Notes under the pieces: model-generated
The model's input: the letters and a program-made list of their open reading frames with translations, nothing else
The model's database searches: none
Told to the model about the DNA's origin: nothing
Program-made: the position numbers and the translations under genes
Origin: Todiramphus chloris collaris
Lineage: Eukaryota > Chordata > Aves > Coraciiformes > Alcedinidae
Assembly: GCA_025345505.1 (NCBI GenBank)
Contig: JANVCC010000022.1
Span: forward strand, 29,823,155 to 29,887,154
Direction: 5' to 3'
DNA: 64,000 nucleotides
Shown here: piece after piece, positions 47,705 to 61,774 of the stretch
Position numbering within the stretch: position 1 is the first letter of the stretch
Layout: every line of letters begins with the position of its first letter

Positions 47705-48990
47705 AATCGAGCCCTTTGTGTTTAACCGTCCAGACCTAATATACTAACATGGTCGTCATCAGATACAGTTGACACATGTTTAAATGGTGTATCTCGCTGC
47801 TTTGAACAAGTGGGAATGTGTTCTTGGACCGCTTTGCGCTCTGCATTTCTACGGAGTTTCCCACTGTCCATTTTCCATAGTTACTTACAGCAATTAACTG
47901 GAATCCAGGGCTGCAGCGGCTGCACGCATAGTCTCTCAAACCACACCTGTGGCTTTTTTGTGTCACATATAATTCATTATTGAGTGACGCTTCCTGCCTT
48001 GTCATCTTTAGTCCTAGATGAATGAATAGTGCAGCTAAATCAGCTTAGCGCCAAACTAAAGCAGTGGTTCATGTTCAGCTGTGGCTTTTGCACAAGTCGT
48101 GCAGAAACTTATTTATGTTGGTATGGCTGGGTGTTCACTGGAGGCTCCAGCTCTTTTGATATCGGATCCACTCACAGCTTGTGTGTCCTGCCTCAGCTTT
48201 ATTCTCCCTTCCAGAGGCATAGATACGGCATGATTCACTGTGTCTTTGCAGAGGCTCCAATGGGCAAAGGTATTTGTGCTGAAACCTCACCAGGCTGTAA
48301 TTAATCTGTAGACGAAAGGAAATGGTTTTGTGACAGCTAAATGAAGACCAAATAATGCAATGTGATGAAAGGTATGCTCAGCAGTCTCATTCAGGATCAG
48401 AAGCTTATATGCGTTTAGCCTGGCGGTGAGCTGAAAAACGTTCGAAACAAGAATTGCCTCAAGTCCCACTTTCTTAGCTGACAAAAGTAGGCAGAGGGAA
48501 ACCTGCATGTAATTATATATTAATATGCAGAAAACCGAACAGAGATTAAAAAATTTACACCGCTAATCAGTGAGTTTGAAAGCATTCAGGAAGCATCCAT
48601 ATAAATTGTATACGAGTGCTGTACACAGAGAGGCTTGTGCTTTATGCTTTAGATCTGTGAGATCAGAGTACGTTCCAGTCACTAGGCCATCTCTTCCTCA
48701 GGCTTTAGTTACGCTGAGATAGAAAGCATCTGTTAATCTTAAAAAAAAAAATAAATCTGCAGACTTTTGTAAATTAGACTGGATTTTTCTTTTCCAGATT
48801 TGGATTGTTTTGCAGAAGGAAAGTAGCTGCTGATCGTATGTTTGAAAGTTAAATATTTCTCCAGTGAAATGTTCTGGGTTTTGTTTTATTTTTAAAGAAT
48901 GAAGTAATATTTTGAATTCATGTTTCAGCTTGTTAATCATCAGTTGCACCTTTGATGCAGGTTCTCTCACATTACTTCATGCGTAGCTGA
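47705..48990. promoter_or_regulatory. conserved-element-like regulatory block
   Basis: About 1.3 kb of unique DNA with many isolated CpGs and homeodomain-like cores. Examples are TTAACCGTCC near 47.72 kb, TAATTAAT at 48298-48305, and TAATTATATATTAATATGC at 48510-48528 followed by ACCGCTAATCAG near 48.56 kb. It follows the GC-rich patch directly and ends shortly before a CR1 fragment. The absence of repeats and the retained CpGs suggest constraint. Confidence 0.35.
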
Positions 48991-49171
48991 GACTGTTTTT
49001 AGCAAAAAGACACGGTGGTAAGCCTGGCAGATTCCCTGTAGTTTAGTGACTGTGACCCTTGCAATAGGCACTCTGAAACTGGTTGACATGCAACATTTCA
49101 AGCAGCAGTAATGGGTCTTTAGCTCACTGGATGATCTTCCAGAACATTGAGATTTCTCATGTCCACTTGTG

Positions 49172-49485
49172 TAGAATCATAGAATCCTAGAAATTTCAGG
49201 GGGCAGAGACATGTGGGGGGCTCGAGTCCAGCCTCCAGCCCCAGCTGGGTTTGTCATCAACAGCAGGTCAAGTTGGTTGTCGCTTGTCTAGTGGAGTCTT
49301 GAAAACTTCCAAGAATGGAGGTGTCACAGCCTCTTGGGGTGCCTGTTCCAGCACTGCCTGGCCTCAGAGACAAAAAGCTTTTCTGAACGTCCGACATGAA
49401 CTTCCTAATCTGTGTTATACCATCTGCCACTACCAGGAAAGGTTTGGCCCTGTCAGAGTTATAACTGCGGCCTCTTCGTGCTAGG
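49172..49485 (-). mobile_element. CR1 LINE fragment, 3' end only
   Basis: The plus strand starts with the reverse-complemented CR1 terminus (TAGAATCATAGAATCCTAGAA). It then follows the usual CR1 3' path: TCGAGTCCAGCC, GAGTCTTGAAAACTTCCAAG, AATGGAGGTGTCACAGCCTC and GTGCCTGTTCCAGCACTG, ending near TATAACTGCGGCC. The element therefore reads on the minus strand. It is a truncated copy of about 315 bp with no intact frame, and more diverged than the 29.8 kb copy. Confidence 0.9.
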
Positions 49486-49499
49486 TCATGCATGCATGC

Positions 49500-52400
49500 T
49501 TATTTTCACTTTTAATCCAAGCCTTTGATAACGAAACATCAGTTAAACTGTCTGTATGTGAGCTAAGTTCTGATCGAGTTTCTAAAATCTTTATGAAATC
49601 TTAATTTCACTATGGCTGTATAATACCTATACCTTAGTAGCATCATAAGGCTGTGACAGTACTGTTATTATGACTACCATTATTATCATCATCACTATCT
49701 CTGTTCTTAATATGAACATACTATTGCAGGTTGCTATCTATATTTTTGACAGAAGAAAGCAACATATTTTACAAATGGGCAGACTTGAATACTGGTAGGA
49801 CAGTAAGTTGGATTCTGTTTCAACTTTAGCATTATCAACCAAATTATCAAGTACTGTAAATTTAGGTTATAATTATGATGTCAGTCAAAAACAATACAAC
49901 TTGATTTTAAGGTTGACAGAGAATGTGCCCTGGGAATTTGGAGGGATTATATTCATCTCATACAGAAGGTGAATAAGGTCTAACAGAAGTATTTTGAGAA
50001 TATATATATATATATGGTTCAATGATGTTATATTCAGCAAATGTTTTCTAATTAGTCTAAAGTTTAACGCCAGAATCTTTAATTTTTGGTTCCTGCTTTA
50101 TTTACTTTTCATAAATGAACTAAGGCTTCAGCACCTATTATTTTTTTCTTTCCAATAAAATTTGCACCCTACATACCTATATTGATACTTTATTGTTGTT
50201 GTTTTTTCCTTTTTGTCTGAGATGCGAATTATTCATTCAATTAATCAGATTGTAGATAACTTGAATCTTGAGAAATAAATGATGGAGAAAAAGCTTTGCT
50301 TTCAATATTTTGGTTTAGATATAGGTCATTATTTTCAAAAGTGTGTTGTGAATTGTCTGCTGGACTTCTCAGGAGCACTCTGGAACATCTTCTGTGTGCA
50401 GAGATGGGCCAAGTACCTCACTCCTCCTGGCTGTATAACGTCTTTAAAGCATCTTGTCACAAACATCCAAAATCCTCCACACTTGAATGATGGCAATATC
50501 CGAGTCACACTTTGCCTCTGTTAGAAAAGATATCCAAAGCCATATAGGACCTCAGCTGCTTTTCAAAGTCACCTGGAGGTGATTATTCCTCTTCAAAACA
50601 AATCTTTGTACCTCTAGTGACTTAGAGCTTCACAAGGACTTTGTCTTCCAGATCTTTCTTGTTCTTCCTTAAGGAAGACCCCTCTCAGTCCTGCTCAGGG
50701 TTTTGTGGGTTCTTCAGGATGACTTCAAGGAGGCAGTGAAAGCAGAGGGCACAATAACATGCAGATGATGCTGCCTCTTACACCACAGTGGGTATGTGAG
50801 CATATCTGCTGTGATATGAAAAAGTTGCTCTTCAAGCAGCAGCTGGTTTTACTTCTGTTTGCACTGGTGTCTGATGCCAGTCAGCTACTTTGTGAACAAG
50901 CAGCACCCACTGGAGCTGAGCACCTTGACTGTGCAGCAGCATGGTTCTGTGAATTTGTTTTCTTACCCTCCTGCCTCTCTCCTCTCCTTCCTTCCCAATT
51001 TCTACTACGCTTTCTCTTGTAGATGGCAATATAGGATCAGGCTGCTTTTCATTTCCATCACTTTTCCCTGCTGTGACTGAATCTGTTGCAATTAAATTTT
51101 AATTGAGATGCACACTGCTTAAATAGACACAAGACAGCTACAGCTTTTGCTAATTAATTTTCTTCCAAAATGACAACATTTAATAATTATATTCCATGTC
51201 ACTTACATTATTTATACAAGTTTAACTCTGGGATTTTTTTTTTAAAGACACGTCAGCTGTGAAAGTGCTTTCTGGTGTTAATCTCCTGTAAGGCAATTGT
51301 GATTAACTTGAGAAGTGAACATACGTTTATGGTGCATTTAGTCAAATAGCACATAGCTCTGCAAGTTGCAAGAAAGATTGAGACATCCCTATGAAAAGGT
51401 AATAGTGTTTCTGGCTACAGAACTGAAATTTAGAGAACCCTAATGGTAATAACTTATGCTTCTGCATCATCTTTGAGGATCTTGAAATACTTTCTGCCTA
51501 TGAATGAACAAGTTCACCCGTAATGACAGAAATTCCTCCCTAATTTCTCACTTCACCCTTCACCTTGCATAGCACAGAGATCACCTGCTGTCCTAGCTTG
51601 CAAAATTCCATGTCCTTTGCTACCTTGCTCTTAATACCCGGCAAAGAAAATGACCTTTTTGTATTTTAGTCTGAAGAATCCATCACTGGTTGCTGTCAGG
51701 GGGTTGGATGAGCAGGACCATTTGTCTGTTTGGCATGACAGTCCTTAGGCAGGGCTGTTACAAGCTGGGGAGTCTCTCTGTGTGAGAAGACGTAGCTGCT
51801 GCATCATGGCATGACCTGGTGTTTGCGCAGATGCGCATTGTCAACCCCAGAACTTCAAATGTTCACGAAACAGGTAGAAAGTTCTTGGGACAGCTGCGAG
51901 GATGATTTTTCTACCCTCTTCTGTGAGGGTGCACAACGGTGACGCCCCCTGTGCAGAACAAAGGAGCCAGCTATGGAAGGTGAGATGCATCAACCCCAGG
52001 GATTTACTGGCAAAACAGGAAGCTTTGGGGAGGACTGGAGAATCAGAGGGTCTTCTTTTTATCTCAGCAAGGGTCCCATCTAAGGTGAAAGTAAAAGCTA
52101 GAAGAAACAGTAGAGGGATTGTGCAGGTCAGAGAAAAACATGTGGGAGGCAGGTAAGACTTTTTGATCCCTCAGAGGACCCAAGACCAATAAAAATCGTA
52201 ACTAATTGAGAAAAGTGACTGTAAGTACCTGGTTCTGTGTATTTCCTCTGCTAGCATGAAGTAACTCTTCAGAAACCTCCGCACCTTTTTGATTGTCACT
52301 ATCATGCATCATTGCAAAGTGAAGCTGCTGCGGAAAAATGTGTGCTTGCATTTACAAAGGACTTTGGGGAGTAGTGCTGATACTGTACAGCAGAATTAGT

Positions 52401-55400
52401 TGGATGGTGCAACCCTCTTCCAGGAAGTCACAGCAGAGAAATTTTCCAAAGATGACGTGAAAAGTAATTGTGCTGGGTGCTGCTGTGATCGGAGGAGGTT
52501 AAGATTTTGTGGACCTGATCAACAGGGCAATCTGAGTGTCTGAGCCAAAGGAAATTTGATTTAAATGTGTTAAATGGGTCTATAGTGAAACTCTCTTGTT
52601 GGATATATGGGACTATCATAGGCTAATCACCTCACATAAATTTTGATGTTGTCTTGAAGCTAGTCATTTTGGTTCCTTTTATAGTAAATATATAGCAAAA
52701 AAAGCACCTCCAGAACCGTTTTACTCTGTGTTAAGATGGATTTGAATGAAAGGCTGTCTGGTCATCTGCCTATCCTCATGTACTGACATGGAAGCAAAAT
52801 TGCATTTAAAAAAAAAAATAAATCTTTTTGTTGGTACTTCATTTACCCCTCATCCTTGAAAACAGTGAAACAGACTGGGCAATCATTAGTTCTGTCATGG
52901 TGTCTGTTTGGTTTCTTGCTCACTGTTGTACGGTGGCAGGGTTAGAGACTTCAGGAAACTGCATCTTGAGTATTTTAGAAGTAACAGAAAATTTTTGTGC
53001 CTTTATCCCTTCTCTCAGTAGGTCATAGCTTATTCTGCTCCCCTCCAAAGCAGGTACTGCAGTTCATTATATACAGATTTTTGTGCTTATTGGTAATACA
53101 GTCATGATTCTTGGCAAAGACATACTCTCTTGCAGCACAGTGGGGTGGGACAGTGGGGTGGAACATACTCTCTTGCAGCCTCCTTTCTCCCCAGTGGGTC
53201 TGTCCTGGGAGGCGAGGATGGTTTCATTGCACCTGATGAGACAGGAATAATTTATTCATCTAACAAATAGACCTCTTCCTCTGTGTGTTTTCCCTGAAGT
53301 TATTTACACATGATATTGTTTGCTTTGAGGTCTCACACGCACTGTAATTTGCATATGGTGCTGGAGTTACTGGCGGTTTGTTCCTTTGATTGCTGATTCT
53401 CACGGTCCTGAAATACGCCTTTAGCTACCAGTGCAGTTGTGTAGCTGTAGGGCCTGGAACCCAAAAGGCCACAGATTTGGTAAACACTGGAAGAGTTTAC
53501 TCCAAGACACACAGTATGAGTGGTTATGTCCAGGTCCCAACCAAGGTACAGGGCAGGAGCCACATGGCTTTGGGTCTGTTTTGTATCATTTCACTGACCA
53601 GCAAAATTAGCAAATATTCACAGCTACCACTCTTCTGCTCTAAAATTCTCAGCGGGGTGCAGCAGTGAAAAGCCAACCCCGTATGTTCTTCAGGTCTGTT
53701 TCTCTGAAGGCATGTGCCTGGATACATGCACGTGAACAAAGACTGATCTTCAGTTACAAGAGTGCTAAGGGAAGACATCTAACGTTTTCTCAATATGCCA
53801 CTAATGGTTTGGGGACAGATAACAATCTCTTTTTTCAAAATATACGTTTTCTCTAACTGTTCTTCTAATAAACATTTTATAAATTAGCAATAAATCTGTG
53901 AAAATATGAGTTTGTACAAGAGACACTGGCTCCAGAGTGTGTTGAACTCTCCCACTTGTAATGCGTGAAAGGCCGGGAAAAGCCAAAGGGGGTAAAGTAG
54001 TCCCAAATGTTGGGTAGCTGTGGATGTGGTGTAATACAAAAAATTGTGTGGGCATCTATAGCTGGTGGCATGTCCTCTATCTGTGCTTTCAGTTCTGTGA
54101 ACCTTTGGTCTCAAAGAGGACTACAGACATGAGAGTTAACATATGCTTAATTTCCTCAATAGAGAAGAACCTAACTTGTTTTTCAGTCAAGTACTAGGTT
54201 ATGACAGCAATTAGAATAAATACTTAAAGAAGTATTTCAGTATTGCTGGTGTATAATTTCGAATGTTGATGTGCCCTGACACTGTGTATTATGCAGAGAG
54301 CAAAAGAATACAAGGTATTTGCTTACTCTTTTAGCAAGGGACAAGTGAGTTATGATAACTAAGTTATGCAAATGATTATTTCCTTACTTGAGAAAAAATA
54401 CAGTGCAAAGACAGTGAACTAAAGAACTCTAGTATTTATCCTAGAGTAGAACAGTGCATCCTAACATATATGTTCACTGGCTCATGATTCTCTGAGGAGA
54501 TATGATTCTCATCTTGGAGACCTGTAACAGAACAGGGGGCATTCTAAGTCCGTAGTTTCGTTGGTGGAAACCAGTTATGAATGCGACTGGGAGTGGATGG
54601 ATAGCTCTGGTCTGTATGACCAATCTGACTCAAAGAACACACATTTAGGCAGAGATTGTAGAAAGTGCATACGCATTTCCTGAAGTCTTCCTGAAGCCAA
54701 TGAGATTGAAAGCATAGTGTGGAAGATTTTGAAGGGCTTTGAAAGAGAAGACAATGGTTGAGGCAAAACAAAAGAGCATGCCATCAAAGGATGTAAAGCA
54801 AAGTGACAGGAACAAAGTGACAAGCTAGGAAAATGCTCTTTGCTCCCACATACTGAATGGCTGTGAAATCAGCTTTGTACTTGTTAGAGCCAATGTAAAG
54901 GAACTTTGCTGTAAATGAAAACTAATGGCTTAGAGTCTGGTGTTTTGATTTCAGATGTGTAGGTGAGTGGCAGGAAGCTCAAGGAAGCATCAAACTCTGA
55001 GATGTTGTGCAGAAGGATGAAGTAGGAGTCAGAGGTGACCTAGAGGCAGAATCTTACCACCCCAGATTTCAGACTTGAGTAACAAACAAGGTGCTCTACA
55101 CCTCTACAGCATTTGGCATCCCTTGCTGCCTTCTAACCACAGCCAGAATACTGTGATAAGATTCTTGAGAGGTAGATTGAGGTTTCTATGTGATTGAAGG
55201 GGATCGGGTTTGAACTAGGTTGATCTGTGAGTAAAATGTAGGAAAGATTTAGTGGAGAGAAATCCCAGAGGCAATAGGGTACAAAAGATGGAATACAGCA
55301 TAGCTGGGAATGAGGAGAAAGGTGGAATGAGAGTTACAGGCACAAGTGGGATTTTGATTTTAGAGGGAGGCAGACCAAAGCAAATTGGGTTTGTGAAGAA

Positions 55401-58035
55401 AAAGAGCAGAAAAAAAGAGAGAAAGGGCAAGGAGAGCAAGAAAAGTGGCTGTGACATGGTTTAGAAGATGGTTGTGGAGGATTGAGGTAATTACGGAAGA
55501 GCAGATGGAACTTTAGGAGCGGGGAGGTTGTTGCAGATGAGAGGTAAAAGAGGTACCTTGTTTTAACTGTTTTCTCTAGGAAGAACTCAACAAACTTGTG
55601 GGAAGAAAAAACAGGTATAAAGATAGAATAAAATTACTGTATGTATTAATATATAACAGAAATAATATAAAATAACTACAAGGTAAATAACTATTATTAG
55701 CATTACTAAAAATCTACATATGTATATTCACACACATATGTACATATACAAGCTCCTATAAAAGGGTTCTGTCCTGAAGAATTTATATTAATCCTTTGCA
55801 TTTTGTCTTAAATTAGGTAGTATCAAGGAACAGAAGCAAACAAGAAAGAATTATTTGCAGGGTCTTCTCAGTGATTTGATTCTTTGTAATGAAATAGTAA
55901 AAGTCATGGGTTTTGTGTGTGCTGTCTAGTGGTCACAGCAGTCACCATGCCCCAAAGTCTGGTATAGCCTCTGAATAGCTGTGAGGATGGACCCAGTATG
56001 AGTGAACGCATTTCCCATAGCTCAGCTCCTGGCCTGGTTACCACCAGACATAGTTCTTTTGCCTCACTTGCTTCAACTGCCCAGTTGCATACACACAACG
56101 TGGTTCTTAAACCGTTCTTGTGAGCCGTAGCAACCTGACGACATTTGTTAAAAGTTTACTGCTTGCCTGAGTTTTGTTCCAGTAAGTTTTGTGGACATCA
56201 GATGCGCTGGCACATCAGCCGAGCTTGTTTTGTATGTGAAACAGATACTGCAGGGCAGTGGAGGATCAGACTTCCTCTTCTGTAGGCTACAGAAACACCA
56301 CTTCTTGGGTTTGAGAAGGGAGATTTTAATAAAAGAAATAAATTATAATGTTATTTCTTTCCTTTTTTGATGCTGGCAGCTACTTGCCAGACCAAGAAAC
56401 CAAGTCAATTCTTGTAGGCTACCAAGAAAATATTGCATGTTTTCTATTGGTGAATGGGTTTATATCTTTCTCAGTCATCAAAATATCTGTAGCACAGTAG
56501 ACATAACTGCATAGTAAAGGAATGTATACTCAACAACGTTGCTACTGGCAGGACACAAACACCTTAGAGTTTATCAGTGTTCTGGGAGGTGTTTATTAGT
56601 TGAGTCTTACCAAGTCCTTATCACAAAAGAAAAAAGGTAGAGAAGTTGGAAGGTAGAAGTTAGCTTTGCTTATAAGCAGAGACAGGCATGGTAGGATTCA
56701 GTTATAAATGCAGATGTTTTGATCTAGGAAGGTATGGCAGATCAACCATTTATAACATACTGATACATAGGTACATAAGATCACAGGACCAAGGTGCTGA
56801 GTCTTGTAATGTCCCTTACTTCTGGGTCAAAAAGCATCTGTTGTTACATTTTTGTTGATTATATATGTATTAATGTTATTGATCAAGTCATCCTGCAAGC
56901 ACCTCTCTTTTGAGCTTTTTCATTTTTCTCATGGATAGCACTGGAGCCTTTGCAATTTTCATCTTTCTGTTGGAATTGTGGACACCAGAGCTGGGCTTAG
57001 TGTTCCATTAGTGTCAGTTCAGGGTTAGACAGAAAGGCATTAGAACCTCCCAGATTCTGCAAGGACAAACACATTTTGCTTTAGCTGTTTGGATACCAGC
57101 AACTTGTCATCCACTATTTGCCCACCATAAACTTGAAGTCATCTTCAGTCAGTATTTCTCAAAACACAGTCTTCATTTTGATCCATTGTTTTCCAAAAGT
57201 GTGACCTTGTATGTGGTTGATTTAAAATACATAATCTTTGTATGTAGCCCATCTAGGGATAGAGAGCAGGTCACTGGTACAAAGTAATCATCTTTATTTA
57301 CCATATTGGTAGTCATTTGTCACTGACAAACTTCCTGACTCTGTATTTGTTTCTAGTCACTGATACGCAAAACGACTGTAGCTCTCCAACCATATGAATG
57401 CATCTACCAGATTCAGCAGTACTGGTCAGGACTAATTTGTGTATTAAATGAGCTATTCCACTTCTTGTTTATTACTTGGGTTCGCAGTGTTAGAGTCTAC
57501 GCAATTAAGGAATCTCTTCTCTTTGAGTCCCTTGGTACCTTGATTAATTTTAATCTTGACATCTTGATTTCTGGCTAAATGAGTGCTCATTTTCACCCTT
57601 GTCTTTTGTCATTAGCTTAATACCCTCCTGAATACTTTAGCCTGTCTCATGAAAGACTTATTCCCTTCCACTGAAATGACAGCCAGCCACGTTGTACAGT
57701 GTCTTTTCTCTGTAGAAGATGGACCTGCACTGCTGAAAACAGAGGAGCTCTGCCTTTCACCACTTAACTACTGATTTTTGGAATCATATATAACCTTTGA
57801 GTCACAGCTTGCAGAAATGCGCACTGTTCAGAGTATTACTTTCATTCCCCCTCATATAAAGTTCCTTGCGAGGACTCTTGGTTGTTCTTGACTCTGTGTT
57901 CCCTGCTATGCTCGTGTCCTTGCAGACTAGGCTATGTAGTGGTTCATGGGTATGTCCCGTATAACTGTGTCCTCTCCTACTGCATCGACTGTCAGATATT
58001 TCAACAGTTTTGGGGGTTTGCAAATGCTCTGTTAC
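49500..58035. other. noncoding DNA, no gene seen
   Basis: About 8.5 kb, AT-rich and without a supported gene. It contains a short TA run at 50000-50015, a small direct repeat near 53.15 kb and a purine-biased stretch at about 55.2-55.6 kb. Frames are all under 100 codons and unrecognised. I recognised no transposable element until 58.04 kb. Confidence 0.55.
53120..53178. repeat. local direct repeat
   Basis: ACATACTCTCTTGCAG occurs exactly at 53120-53135 and 53163-53178. Between the copies CAGTGGGGTGG is itself repeated. This is a nested local duplication with a 43-base outer period. Confidence 0.9.
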
Positions 58036-58039
58036 CTGT

Positions 58040-58100
58040 GAGTATAAGGCTGAACTTGATGGCCTCCATAGGTCCCTTTAAACCCCAAATATTCTATGAT
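58040..58100 (+). mobile_element. CR1 LINE 3' terminal fragment
   Basis: AGGCTGAACTTGATGGCCTC, then CATAGGTCCCTTTAAACCCC, then AATATTCTATGAT is the CR1 3' end in plus orientation, ending in one copy of the terminal ATTCTATGA-type unit. Only about 60 bp is recognisable; more diverged CR1 may extend upstream. Confidence 0.8.
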
Positions 58101-61100
58101 CCCGTTAGAAACTCTTCTCCCATTTCCATGTGGATGAGTTTTGCTTCATTCTCCTGTTTATGAACTGCCAACCATTTTATGTGGTCTGTATCCTGCCTTC
58201 AGCTGGCAGCTGTAGTCATATGAAGACAATATGTGTTTCTACCCAGCGTGGAATAGCAGCTTGTGTGGTGTATTCGTTCGGCAGAGGAAAATGAGCCAAC
58301 TGAAGTGTTGCTTTTTTGTTTTTAATTACATTCTTGTTTCCTTCCCAGGCTTCTCTCTTCTACATATTTATACGTGTGCCTCCAGAGGGAGGATTCAATA
58401 GGCTGATGAAATGAACTGGTATGATTAAAAATAACCCAAAATTTTGTAATGAAACATGCTCTGAAAGAAACCAGTTGCTATAGGGACTTTTGAAAGGATG
58501 CAGTCATCATTGCTCAAAATAAAAGTTTTCCTTCCTTGAGCCAAATGAGGGTTTTCTTATCCAAGCTTTGGAGCTTGTTCAATGTCATCTGGATGGACCA
58601 GTAACTACAAGACAATATTACTCAGCCCACCCCTACATAAAGCAAACCCATTAAACTTCACTGCATGTGGTTTGTATTTGGGGTTTCATTCACGAGAGTT
58701 GAAAGTGCCCAAACTACAGCAGCACGGAAGTGAAACCCTGAGAGGATTCTCCTTCAGTCACCACCAGCCAACAGAACATTCCTTTCTACCTTCTCAAAAG
58801 CTCCCTCAAATCTGATTTCAAGGCAGCTCTTTTCCTCTTAGCCAAATCTTCTGCATTGTCCCTCACCCACTCTGTGTAACCTGCACGAACATCTCTGTCC
58901 AGAGTCAGAGTTTCTGCTCCACTTGTAGTATGTTCCATTTACTTTCTCAGTATCTTTTACTCATAAATCTGCTGAAAAGCCAATAGGTTAATTATTGCTG
59001 ATTTGGGATTAGAGTCTAATTTTGTTGTAAAACAGTTTAACTGCTGGTCCTCCACCTTGGTCTTACTACAGTTTGTGTTTAGCTGTTACCCACCCTAGTA
59101 TATCTTCCAGGCACCACAGATGTTTTATCTGACATACTGGTTATTAACTGTTTCTGCTCTTGTTGGAGCAGGAAGACTTGATGAAGGATTTTTTTATATG
59201 TTTTTTTTTTGTGTGTATGGTTGGTTTGTGTGTGAGAGTGAGTGTGTGTGTGTGTTGGTAGTGGTATTTTTTGTTTTGTTTGCTTGTTTGGGGTATTTTT
59301 TTTTTGGGTTGGGTTTGGTTGTTTGTTTCTTCATTTTTGTTTTCTTTTTCTTTTTTTTTTTTTTTCTTTCCTATTCTAGTGTGCACAGGTTTCCTAAAAT
59401 GAAAACAATACTTTTTCATTCGATACATGTGAGTACATATAGGGAATATTTGTCTTTATTTTTTTGAAAAAAACCCAGAAAATTCTATACCAGGAAATTG
59501 CAAACCTATTTGGGTTTACTTCAAAAAAAACCCCAAAACAACCCACAACAAACTTAGACAACTCTTTTGCCAAAGCTCTCTCACCCTTACAACAAAACCA
59601 AAGAAGTAAACATAAAACAAGTGAGGATTCATGGATCAGTTATAATGGTGACACATCAGTTTTGAGCAATTTTTGTTTACCTGGTGGCATTGTCCCATAT
59701 TTTTGCAGCATGTTAACTCAGAGTCTGAATGCAGGAGTGTCTTGATTATTTTCTTTCACAGTTTTTCACATGTTGGAATTCACATAGTTAAAAATTTTAT
59801 CATGATAAGACATGTAGGATTAGCTTTGTAAAAGTACAAGCATGACTTTGTTTTCCTGTTTCACCACAAAAGGTTCTTCCCTCCAGCCCCCGCTCCTCCA
59901 TCTTCTCAGGTCTTCCAAAGTAAGAAACAAAGATAACTTCTGAGAGAGAGGAGGGAAAGTCATGTACCCCCAGCCTGCATGTCTCGGCATGGACCAGTGC
60001 CGAATCTGCGTCTGGCTTTGAGCTTTTATGTCTGCTCGTGTGTTTTGATGATGTATTGTAATTGTTTATAACCCAACATCTGAAAGATAATTTCTGTTCA
60101 AGGCTCTAAGGTTGGCAACTTGAAAATATACTTGAAGTGGGGAAATGATTCAAATTTATCTGATATTTTATAAATTTGTCTTATTTGTAAGGAAGCAGCA
60201 AGATTAAAGTGACATTAGTGTTTGCAAAAAAACACGAACAGTAGGCTAAACCCAAAGAATGGCTGAAATGTGAGTTCCTTTATTCAATATAATATCCTTT
60301 CCAATTCCCAGAAAGTAAATGGCTTTAAAAAGGGGAAAAAAGATCTGTGTTTCAATTCAGTGGCCTTAGTGTTGTCATCTGGTGCCATGGAGTGTCCTAG
60401 GATAGCCTGTCCTCTGGCTGACATTCCTGAAGGATGCATGTCTCTCATGGGTCTTGTGCCACAACTGTCAGCCCTGTCCAGGACCAGGGGTCCCAAGGTG
60501 CTGGGTGCCCCTGTGCAGTCACTGGCATTGCACCTTTGCTGTTTAGGGCCCGTTAGAATATGGTCCCTGCTGGAAGGTCTCCAAGATGCATCTAGATGGT
60601 GAATGCTAGTTCTGGAACAGGTAGCTGAGTACTTAAAGACCTTCCATATGGTGATAATTTCTGATTACTACCACTAACTCCACTGGCCTTGTTAGATGCG
60701 AGTTGAAGGCCACTGTGGTCAGTGTAAGGAAGGACAACACTTGTGACTCTTTTGTAGCATACATCTGACACTGTTTCCTTCATGTGCCTGGCACCACCTG
60801 AAGTAGTGGGTTGTATCCTTGTGTCTAGATACCCCAGCTACAAAAAGTGATAGAGCATGCTGAAGGGTTCATTCCTTGGAGATGTTGGTAGAGCATATTT
60901 ATTCCATCAGAGACTCTTTCATTTCTCCATTTTGCTTCCCTGAAAGTTCCCTGAATGTTTCCTGTCTCTCTTCCCTCTGTGTCATGTGTCCCTGCCTTGA
61001 TCCTGCCATGCTTAGGTGTCATGCCATGCTTTTCCCTGCCCTGTCAGGGCTATGTGTTTTCATCTCCTGCAGTACCAAGTCTGCCTGAAGCCTCTTTGTT

Positions 61101-61770
61101 CCTCTTTCCCATGCTACTCTTTTCTCTCTCTACAGGATTCACCATTGCCTGCCTCCTGCCTGTACTTCCATTCGCTGGCCTTCTTCAGTAAGGTCTTACC
61201 TAGTCTAGTCTCTAAGGCAATTCCCGTTTCCCCTTACTTTTTCTCTGTCTTGCAGGCTCTTCTCCATCTTCAGATACCCCCTGCTCTTTCCACATCCAGC
61301 CAAGCATCCCTGGAAACATCTCTTCTTCCCTCATGGCTCCTTCCCATCATGCATTTTTTTATGCTTTACCTCTCTGGGCAGCATTGTGCCCTTGGGTGCC
61401 TGGAATATCTCTGGATCTTCTGGGGCTGGTTGAAGGTGATGTTCTGAAGTTATCACATTACAGAGAAATGCTGCCAAGCACCAGGCACTCCTGGGTGTAC
61501 TTTGACCCCTCACAGAAGGCAAGAGGGGCTTCTTCCTCGTGCTTTTGCTTTGCTGTTGCCATATGGAAATGGCAGATGGTGTTGATCAGGAAGTTAATCT
61601 AGAAGCGTATCCGTTTCATGCCATACGCAAAAGATTTGTTCATTAAACTTAGAACTCTAATTTAAAGCCAATTAACAGAGTGATTTGAAGAGACTTGTTG
61701 TTTTTGAAGTTCAAAAGAGATGCTAAGTCTCTGATTTCAGCCTTTGTACATTCCAGAACCTGTATAACTA
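58101..61770. other. noncoding DNA with G/T-rich tract
   Basis: No supported gene. It includes the G/T-rich and C/A-rich pair at 59.20-59.55 kb and a pyrimidine-biased stretch at about 60.93-61.37 kb. In the latter, a 143-codon frame (61016-61447) opens through lack of stops. Confidence 0.5.
59200..59371. repeat. G/T-only tract with T-runs
   Basis: For about 170 bases the plus strand is almost entirely G and T, with GTGTGT runs, TTTGG/GGTTTGG motifs and three long T-runs. A shorter C/A-rich tract (59521-59552) follows about 150 bases later. Overlapping frames here are low-complexity artefacts. Confidence 0.85.
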
Positions 61771-61774
61771 TTGC

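Noticed and set aside
61016-61447. 143-codon plus-strand frame
   Set aside because: Lies in a pyrimidine-biased stretch where stops are rare, and the translation is leucine/serine/proline-rich without motifs.
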